NCBI GenBank assembly: GCA_019787685.1
Contig: JAHNUO010000007.1
Span: 1,798,001 to 1,862,000, forward strand
Direction of reading: 5' to 3'
Length of the DNA stretch: 64,000 nt
Origin: Chiua virens
Lineage: Eukaryota; Basidiomycota; Agaricomycetes; Boletales; Boletaceae
Shown here: piece after piece, positions 54,258 to 61,036 of the stretch
Position numbering within the stretch: the first letter of the stretch is position 1
Layout: the number at the start of each line of letters is the position of its first letter
The notes under the pieces: model-generated
Database searches by the model: none
The model's input: the letters and a program-made list of their open reading frames with translations, nothing else
Told to the model about the DNA's origin: nothing
Translations under genes and position numbers: made by a program

Positions 54258-55435
54258 TCAGTTCGCCTTGCCTTTTCCCTTTCCATTCTTGTTTTCATAC
54301 ATGTCGAAGTAGTATGCTTGAACTTCTTCAGGGGACATCCCTCGGATGGCGGCAAAGGGGTCTTTAGCCAGTACAGATGGGGAAGTGGTGGAAGTAGGAG
54401 ATATGGTTGTCTTCTTTTCTTCCTTCTTTGTTGTGCGGACTTTGCGCGAACATTGTGTCTTATGAGATCCACCATACCACTTGCATTCACTGCACTGGTT
54501 TTTAGGTTTGGTGCATTTGTTGGTTCTGTGACCTGCACTGCCGCAGTTGTAGCATTTATTGGAATTCTTATTTCCAATTGCTTTTATTTCTTTTCCTGTG
54601 AACCAGCCATGTTTGTCTCTTTCAGCGTAAGTGGCTTGGCCAATGTCCATAGCATTGGGATCCTTGTACTTTTTCCAGCGGTCTGGTCGCATGAAGTTTA
54701 GTGCTTCCATGGCATTTCCCATGGTTCGGATCCAGGAAAGGTATGTGATTACCGCGTGATTGCGGTCTGGTTCATATTCCACGTGTTTTGGATCTGGATA
54801 CATTGCATGAAATGGATCAACTCTGTGTCCATCACGGAAGATCTGATAGATGATGGAGTGGGCAGTGTTTGCCTCGAGGAGTCTTATCACGTGGGTAGGA
54901 TCTATTTGCGCTTGCAGCCAAAGAGCCTCTCATTGGATGATATAGTCTTCTACTCTCATCGTTCCTTGTTTTAGATTTTCTAATTGGGATCTAGCCCAAT
55001 CAACCTTGTTGTTTTGTCAGAACATCCCTTCAATGTCCTGAACTAATGTTGCCCATGTGAGAGCAGAGCCTTTAGCTAAGTGAGTTTCTGCAAACTGCGC
55101 CGCTTTCTTTCCTTTTAACCGTGAGAGTACAGCTTGTACAGCTTTGTATGAGCCCTTGGGGGTATGGCAAGGTTGTTTACTTCGAGCCATCCTTTTATTT
55201 TAGCCCACCATTCTTTGAATTTGGCCATTTCTCCATCAAATGACCCTGGGTCTGCAAAGATTTTGATTTTTGAAGAGGATGAGGTAGGGGGTATTACTGG
55301 TAAGGCATTTAATTGCCCTTCTAAAGCTGTGATTAAATTCGCTTGTTCCGCCACCAGAATGAACGCTGCTTGTAGCCAATCGCCATTGGTGAGGGAAGTG
55401 TTGTTAATAACACCTAGTGTGGTGTGGTAATCCAT
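54258..55435 (-). pseudogene. gag: A2 Gag
   Basis: Starts MDYHTTLGVINNTSLTNGDW at 55435, six nt after the ORFb stop. The capsid has KIFADPGSFDGEMAKFKEWW and later SIIYQIFRDGHRVDPFHAMY. The knuckle is CYNCGSAGHRTNKC, and the gag ends KGKGKAN. A frameshift near 55120 and stops to 54890 break the capsid. The protein is strongly diverged from A1 and A3 gag while pol is nearly the same. Confidence 0.85.
54273..54279 (-). promoter_or_regulatory. Putative -1 frameshift heptamer GGGAAAA (A2)
   Basis: In gag frame G GGA AAA, 12 nt before the gag TGA; identical position to A1 and A3. Confidence 0.6.
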
Positions 55436-55441
55436 ACTTGT

Positions 55442-55711
55442 CTAGTTGTTGGATTCATTATCCCAGTTGCCTGTGTTTACTGGAGCGTTCCAAGGACTGG
55501 CGGTGTTGTTAATAATGGGTGGAGCCTGGTACTGGTAGTCCTGTTGTTCGTAGGGGGCATAAAGTGCAAAGATGATGGTGTATTCGTTGAACTGGATTCT
55601 GAAGTTCAAGGATCTTTGGTAATCGATAAGGTTTCGAGAGATTTGATAGAGAATGAAGAACACAGTAAGGGTGATTACAAGGATTGCTGTGAAGATGAAG
55701 TAAGCGAGCAT
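55442..55711 (-). CDS. ORFb membrane microprotein, copy A2
   Basis: 89 aa, intact. A hydrophobic N-terminal segment MLAYFIFTAILVITLTVFFI (residues 2-24) predicts one membrane span. A polar domain with YTIIFALYAPYEQQD aligns to YPFAVTFSLFSPYEEYG of A3 ORFb, and an Asn/Trp-rich tail follows. The ATG comes 3 nt after the ORFa stop, and gag starts 6 nt after its own stop. No known family recognised. An Env-like or virion-membrane role is speculation. Confidence 0.7.
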   Translation of the reverse strand: MLAYFIFTAILVITLTVFFILYQISRNLIDYQRSLNFRIQFNEYTIIFALYAPYEQQDYQYQAPPIINNTASPWNAPVNTGNWDNESNN

Positions 55712-55714
55712 CTA

Positions 55715-56283
55715 CTAGATGTATCTCCTAGGGGTTCTAAGTGTGTTCCGAGGCCTTAGGTAAGGGAACTTGAAGTTATCGTACTGGGAGTAAGGGCAGA
55801 TGCGTGTAGGTACTAAGTTAGCCCTGTTGCATCTCAGGATTTTCCTCTGTTGTACAGCCGTTCTATTGGCTATCCTTTCAATCTCTCTGGGTGGGAGCCA
55901 ATCATTTGGGTCTCCTAAACTTTCCTCCGATGGATCTCTCAAAGGAGCTGGTGGGAAAGGTGATGGTTCTTGTTTGGGAATGGGAATGGGAAAGTATTCA
56001 CGCTTGACCTCTGGTTCCTCAGTTGGATACCGTAATTCCAGGCTGTCAGACCGGGTTAACTCTCTCTGACTGGAGTAGTTGGATAAGGCGCTAGAGTCGC
56101 CTATGAAGTGGCCTAATAAGGCGTGGAAGATTTTGGTGTCGGTACGATCTTCGGGATCAAGGTCCTTGAGAGCGACGACTTCAGCAAGGTATGCTGCGTC
56201 AAGGATATAGGGTTCTTCTTCGAGGCCAGGAAAGGCTTCCTGAGTGGCGGCAATGATAGAGAGTGAGAGTGATGAGTTAGACA
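55715..56283 (-). CDS. ORFa, spliced upstream ORF, copy A2
   Basis: About 189 aa, no recognised domain. There is no ATG in the open frame. Splicing from donor 56423 to acceptor 56284 joins the final A of exon 1 (56424) to TG (56283-56282), making the start codon, then SNSSLSLSIIAATQEAFPGL. Acidic middle VVALKDLDPEDRTDTKIFHA, then a Pro/Glu-rich linker. A basic C-terminus REIERIANRTAVQQRK ends RPRNTLRTPRRYI. The same design is seen in A3. Intact in this copy. Confidence 0.7.
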
Positions 56284-56423
56284 CTGATTGGGCAGGTCAG
56301 TTAAGATCTCCTTTCTGGTCAGGGGTGTGCTATCTGTTTCTGCGTATGCTAGACCTTGAGTCTTTTTGCAAATCGGCTTATTGGGAACAGATGTTTCAAC
56401 TACTTTTCAAGCTTGCGACTTAC
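56284..56423 (-). other. Leader intron of A2 (140 bp)
   Basis: Minus strand: GTAAGTCGC at 56423, branch-like TTAACTGAC about 15 nt before the acceptor AATCAG at 56284. The whole leader from the predicted RNA start through this intron contains no ATG. Confidence 0.65.
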
Positions 56424-56504
56424 TTGGGTGTGGCTCTGTTATTTTGTAGTAGAGGCTACGATGGGGTTGGGACTTGACAGTAGTTGTCAACAGCAAAGAT
56501 AAAC

Positions 56505-56515
56505 AACAAAGTTCT
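56505..56515 (-). promoter_or_regulatory. Self-priming site of A2
   Basis: Minus strand AGAACTTTGTT, 2 nt inside the 5' LTR. Reverse complement of AACAAAGTTCT at the predicted transcript start in the LTR. Confidence 0.75.
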
Positions 56516-56517
56516 AA

Positions 56518-56949
56518 TAAAACAACCTAGAACAATACTAGACTGTAAAGTGTAGTGGTTGAGTGAAGAGGTGGTTCAGTCCAGCAAAGAGGCAAAAACT
56601 CCAAGAGAACTTTGTTAGAGCTCTCTGGCTTACATAGATTCATGGGGTTTATTACTACATGGATGTTGGAGTTCTAATCTGAGTATGAACTACGTAGATA
56701 AGCATAATGTATCCTATTGGATGATAAGGTGTGAATAGATATGAGTCATAGATAAGAACATAGCCTTGCACTGCCAGTGATGAGTCAGTGATAAGGGAAA
56801 TGAATAGATAAGGACATGAGGTGATGGATGCTGTGTTATTGTGGCAGCCAATCGGATATGATCCTTTGAACAGCCTTGACATGAGATGTTATCTTTAGAA
56901 TAGATCGAATGTTGAAGTCATTAAGGGAGGAAAAGTTGATATCGTAACA
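56518..56949 (-). mobile_element. 5' LTR of A2
   Basis: 432 bp. The last bases on the minus strand read GTTGTTTTA in place of GTTGTTTCA, a single C-to-T change at the LTR end. Confidence 0.95.
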
Positions 56950-56954
56950 CTGTC

Positions 56955-57219
56955 CACTGAACTGACTATATTGAGTTATTTCCTCCACCTTGGAATACAA
57001 CTCTGAGATTGAAGCAAGCCAAAATCCCCCCATGGTATGATAACTATAAATGTACCCCTTCTCCAGCCCACTGGCAGCCCTGTCAGGTGACCTCAGGTGC
57101 AATGAAGAGAAAGATTGTGGAAACTCCAGACAGTGACCTTGAATGGGAGTTCAATGACATTGTGTCACATCCCAGAAATCCAACCAACAAGTCTGACTCT
57201 CCTATCTCAAAGTCCAACC
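56955..57219 (+). pseudogene. Hypothetical gene fragment resuming after A2
   Basis: Continuation of the sequence interrupted by A2 at 50098. The plus strand is open for KQAKIPPWYDNYKCTPSPAH and KRKIVETPDSDLEWEFNDIV, Ser/Pro-rich. No family recognised. Ends in LTR-G-like sequence. Confidence 0.35.
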
Positions 57220-57786
57220 CTTCAGACTTGAATTCCCTCAACTCCAGACCTCCAGACTTGTACTCCAAATATCTCTCAGATCTCCTTTGTCCCTTTTTGT
57301 CCTAGTGTACATTTTGTATTCCTGTGTCTTGCTTAGAAGCATAGCTCCAGCTTTCATACACATCTGACTCCTCCCAGTTACTTACTTTCCCATCATCTGT
57401 CTCACTCAGCTCTTTAGTCATTCTCCATTTCTTTAATTTACTCATCTCCTGAACTCCTTAGCAATATCCTTTGATCTCCAAGTATATAAACCTAGTGTTA
57501 AGACCAGGTCTACTCGGGGTATAAACTCTGGAACTCCAGAGTTATTCTTGTGGAGGGCTTCACCATGTGTGGTGCACCCTTGTCATGAGTCTGTTCTTTA
57601 TTTCAGAAAATGGGAAATGGAGGTCGGAGGTGAGACTTAACACTGAAGTGAAGTCAAGCAGAGGTAAGACCATTGAGGTCTTTATGGAGTTCGGAGGGAA
57701 TAGAAGGTAAAACTAATATTCAGACTAAGGGTACAAAGTCGGGGTACTACAGTTTATATACTCAGAGTTGAATGAAGATTAGTAAC
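57220..57786. repeat. Two LTR-G-like fragments in opposite orientation
   Basis: 57220-57492 resembles the first half of LTR G (plus) up to its TATATAAAC. 57493-57786 is the reverse complement of the 3' half of the 44310-44877 variant. The junction falls at the promoter. The A3 LTR begins at 57787. Confidence 0.55.
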
Positions 57787-58207
57787 TGTTACGATACCAA
57801 CTTTTCCTCACTTCACAACTCCAACATTCGATCTATTCTAAAGATACTCGCCTCATGTCAAGGCTGTCCAAAGAATCATACCCTATTGGCTACCACAATA
57901 TCACACACTTATGCTTCTATTTATTCATTTCCCTTATCACTGACTCATCACAGCAGTGCAAGGCTATGCTCTTATCTATGACTCATATCTATTCACACCT
58001 TATCATCCAATAGGATACATTATGCTTATCTACGTAGTTCATACTCAGATTAGAACTCCAACATCCATGTAGTATATAAACCCCATGAATTGAAGCCAGA
58101 GAGCTCTAACAAAGTTCTCTTGAAGTTTTCATCTCTTCACTGGACTGAACCCCCTCTTCACTCAACCACTACACCTTAACAGTCTAGTATTGTTCTAGGT
58201 TGTTTCA
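57787..58207 (+). mobile_element. 5' LTR of A3
   Basis: TGTTACGATACC to TTGTTTCA. The predicted RNA start AACAAAGTTCT is at 58108-58118, downstream of TATATAAA. Confidence 0.94.
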
Positions 58208-58209
58208 TT

Positions 58210-58220
58210 AGAACTTTGTT
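58210..58220 (+). promoter_or_regulatory. Self-priming site of A3
   Basis: AGAACTTTGTT, 2 nt after the LTR; exact complement of 58108-58118. Confidence 0.78.
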
Positions 58221-58302
58221 GCCTTTCTTCGCCGTCGACACTACTGTCAAGTCCCTCAACCTCGTCATAGCCGTCTTACCTCTATTAAGAGCAGCGCCCC
58301 AA

Positions 58303-58438
58303 GTAAGTTGCAGACTCTGAACGGAAGATTTTATCAGCTTCAAATAAGCTGCTCGAGACCCAAGGTCCATATAGTGCACCAGCCGATAGCGCACTTTTTG
58401 TCACTCATTGTCCTCTTTACTGAGACCACACAAAATAG
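58303..58438 (+). other. Leader intron of A3 (136 bp)
   Basis: GTAAGTTGC donor, branch-like TTTACTGAG, acceptor AAATAG. Exon 1 ends in A, exon 2 begins TG, so splicing builds an ATG in the ORFa frame. Confidence 0.65.
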
Positions 58439-58980
58439 TGACTTCCCTCCCTCTCTCCATTGTCGCTGCCGCCCAAGAAGCATTCCCGGGTCTAGAAGAC
58501 TCACCATACGTACTTGACACTGCCTATCTCACTGAGGTAGTTGCCTTAGAGGATCTTGATCCCGAGGACAGGACAGATACAGAGATATTCCACGCCTTAC
58601 TAGGCCATTTCATAGGAGATGACACGTCCCTATCCGACTACGAGTCAACCCGGTCTGACAGCCCAGAGCTTAGGTATCCAACTAAGGAAGTAGAGGTAAA
58701 GCGTGAATACTTTCCCGCACCCCTTCCCGAAAGAGAACTGTCACCTATCCCAAAAAGGGAACCCTCTGAGGAAAGTTTAGGAGACCCTAACGATTGGCTC
58801 CAACCCAGAGAAATTGAGAGATTAGCCAATAGAACGGCTTTGCAAAGAAAAAGGGCAGAAAGACGATACAGGGCCAATTTAGTACCCTCTCGCATCCGCC
58901 CATACTCACAATATGATATTCTCGAATTCCCTACCTTACGTCCTAGAAACACTCTCAGGATTCCTTCCAGATATCTCTAA
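58439..58980 (+). CDS. ORFa, spliced upstream ORF, copy A3
   Basis: About 180 aa. The start codon forms by joining A58302 to T58439-G58440, giving M-TSLPLSIVAAAQEAFPGL. It is followed by VVALEDLDPEDRTDTEIFHA and LLGHFIGDD, a Lys/Glu/Pro linker, and REIERLANRTALQRKRAERR; it ends RPRNTLRIPSRYL. It contains no internal methionine, so a plain ATG start is impossible. The acidic-then-basic layout matches A2, with many substitutions. Unknown function; a regulatory or accessory Gag-like role is possible. ORFb begins 12 nt downstream. Confidence 0.72.
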
Positions 58981-58992
58981 ATAAAATCTTTT

Positions 58993-59238
58993 ATGTCTTG
59001 GGAACTTGTTGCAATCGCACTCATAATCTCTTGCACTCTCACCACCTACTTTTTCAGCTATATCACATTCTACCTTACAAACAAGGTACAAGAATCCCAA
59101 AGGCCAATTTACGTCTCTATCAAACAACGAGACTACCCTTTCGCAGTAACCTTCAGTCTCTTCTCACCCTACGAAGAATATGGAACAGCCACCGCTAACG
59201 CTTGGGAAGCACCAGAACCAACTACTGAAGCTTGGTAA
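58993..59238 (+). CDS. ORFb membrane microprotein, copy A3
   Basis: 81 aa, intact: MSWELVAIALIISCTLTTYF then FSYITFYLTNKVQ. One membrane span is predicted at residues about 5-28. The C-terminal half is YPFAVTFSLFSPYEEYGTAT plus an Ala/Pro/Trp tail. The gag ATG (59241) follows the TAA after 2 nt. Kept in frame in A1 (one TGA) and A2 in spite of strong sequence divergence, so it is probably a real product. Confidence 0.72.
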   Translation: MSWELVAIALIISCTLTTYFFSYITFYLTNKVQESQRPIYVSIKQRDYPFAVTFSLFSPYEEYGTATANAWEAPEPTTEAW

Positions 59239-59629
59239 ATATGTCCACACAAGATATTGCTGATGCCACCGTGGTCATGAATGACCCGAAGGAATCCAAT
59301 AAGGATAGACTCCTGTCAGCTATATTTATAATCTCACAAATGAGTGGTGCTATTGCCGCACTACAAACCAAACCCCACTCCGCGGGAAAGGTCAAAATCT
59401 TCGCCGACCCCAGAACCTATGATGGAGAACCGGCCTGATTTGAAGAGTGGTGGGCTAAAATCAAAGGATGGATAGATATAAACCAAAACACTATCACACC
59501 CGGCTCATACACCGCCATACTTGCCGTGCTATCTCGCCTAAAAGGAAAATGAGCTTCGCAATTCGCTGAGACTCGCTTAGCACAAGGGACCAACCTCACA
59601 TGGGGACAATTGGTCATTGATGTAGAAGG

Positions 59630-60269
59630 TGTTACAATCACGATTTCACATTATTCTTTCACCTTCCTACTCAACACTCTCATCCACTATACAAGATACA
59701 CAATATCTATTACGGCATATATTGCCTCATGCCAAGGCTATACTCAGGATCTTATCCTATTGGCCATCCCTTTATAACTCACTATGATTCATTATTAGAC
59801 ACGTGTTATCACACGATGACATAACCCATGCACAACACACGTGTATTCACACGTTATCTCTTATCTATGATTCCCTATGACTCATATCTATTATTAAAGC
59901 AGTGCTTATCTCATAACATGCTTATACCGCATTGTTACAGCATTGTTTCCTCATGTCTTTATCTATGACTCACATACATGCATTTACCTCATGTATTCTC
60001 ACCTTATCTACCAATCAGGACTCTCATACTTATCTATGTATTCATACTCCGATTGTAGCTCCGATTGTACTTTTAGTATATAAAGACTTGAATGCAGCAC
60101 CAGGGAACTCTAACAAAGTTCACCTCTGGTTTTTCCCCATTCTCCTCATAGATGGATTACCTCTGTAGTTCTCGCCTCACTCATTAGACTCACTTGCATT
60201 CAACCTTACACTGACCACTACAACCACTCGCAAGTAACTCATAGTCTACGTTTGTTCTAGGTTGTTACA
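59630..60269 (+). mobile_element. Solo LTR, family E, TSD GAAGG
   Basis: 640 bp, TGTTACAATC to TTGTTACA, flanked by GAAGG at 59625-59629 and 60270-60274. Nearly identical to 5918-6558. Confidence 0.96.
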
Positions 60270-61014
60270 GAAGGGATGTTCTGTGAGAACAACAAGGTTG
60301 ACTGGGCTCGAACCGAGCTAGAACATCTCGAACAAGGAAACATGAGGGTTGAAGACTTTCTTATTCAATGGAAAGCACTATGGCACCAAGCCAAAATCGA
60401 CCCCTCCCATGCCATAAGACTTCTTGAGGCAAATACTGCATGAGGACTAATACACCAAATCTTCAGGGATCAAACAAGAATCACCCTGGAAGAACCAATG
60501 TGGAATGATCCTCTCACCCCTAAATATGAGAAGGATCGCAACAAGGCCATGACGGCATACCTAGCCTTGATAAGACAGGCAGGAAATTCATTGGAACAAC
60601 TCCAATATGTCCGTGGGGAATGAAATAAGAAAAGGACCCCAACACAATGGAGATCAGTTCCACGTCACAATATGAAGTTGACAATGATGGCTGGTTTACC
60701 GGCAAAGAAGTCAGGGCAGTTGGCCAAAAGAAGGTCAACCCCAATAACAAATGCTACAACTGTGGGAACACAGGGCACGTTCCAAAAGAATGCCCTAAAC
60801 CCAAAGTGCAGTGCCCCAACTGCAAATATTATGCCAGTAACCACAAAGCCACATGTGGGAGATCCCAAAAAGCAAGATCTACCACACAACAAAAAGAAGC
60901 CCCTAAAGCTTCAACTTCTTCAGTACCTGAAAAGGACCCCTTTGTGGCCATTTGTGGAATGAACCCTGAAGAAGTACAAGCATATTATTACGACAAATAT
61001 GAAACTGAAAAGAA

Positions 61015-61021
61015 GGGAAAA
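61015..61021 (+). promoter_or_regulatory. Putative -1 frameshift heptamer GGGAAAA (A3)
   Basis: G GGA AAA in gag frame; the gag TGA is at 61034-61036 and the protease frame is open from here. Confidence 0.62.
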
Positions 61022-61036
61022 GGCAAGGCGAACTGA

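Larger units (their letters stand above)
50104..56949 (-). mobile_element. Full-length Ty3/gypsy chromovirus A2, TSD CTGTC
   Basis: 6846 bp with LTRs 56518-56949 (5') and 50104-50532 (3'), flanked by CTGTC at 50099-50103 and 56950-56954. Minus-strand order: LTR, self-priming site, intron, ORFa, ORFb, gag, protease, RT, RNase H, integrase, chromodomain, LTR. Only copy here with both LTRs and an intact YIDDL. Frames are broken by several stops, mainly TGA. Confidence 0.97.
59241..61036 (+). pseudogene. gag: A3 Gag, split by solo LTR E
   Basis: Starts MSTQDIADATVVMNDP. The capsid has KIFADPRTYDGEPA-stop-FEEWWAKIKGWID, then SRLKGK-stop-ASQFAETRLAQ. It is interrupted at 59630-60269 by LTR E and continues EGMFCENNKVDWARTELEHL. 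Further stops are at about 60441 and 60620. The nucleocapsid (60647-61036) has CYNCGNTGHVPKEC and CPNCKYY, ending KGKGKAN. Confidence 0.88.

Noticed and set aside
58408..58440. TTG or GTG as the ORFa start (58408 in A3, 56284 in A2)
   Set aside because: Non-ATG starts at unrelated positions in the two copies. The conserved splice junction gives an ATG in both, with homologous N-termini.
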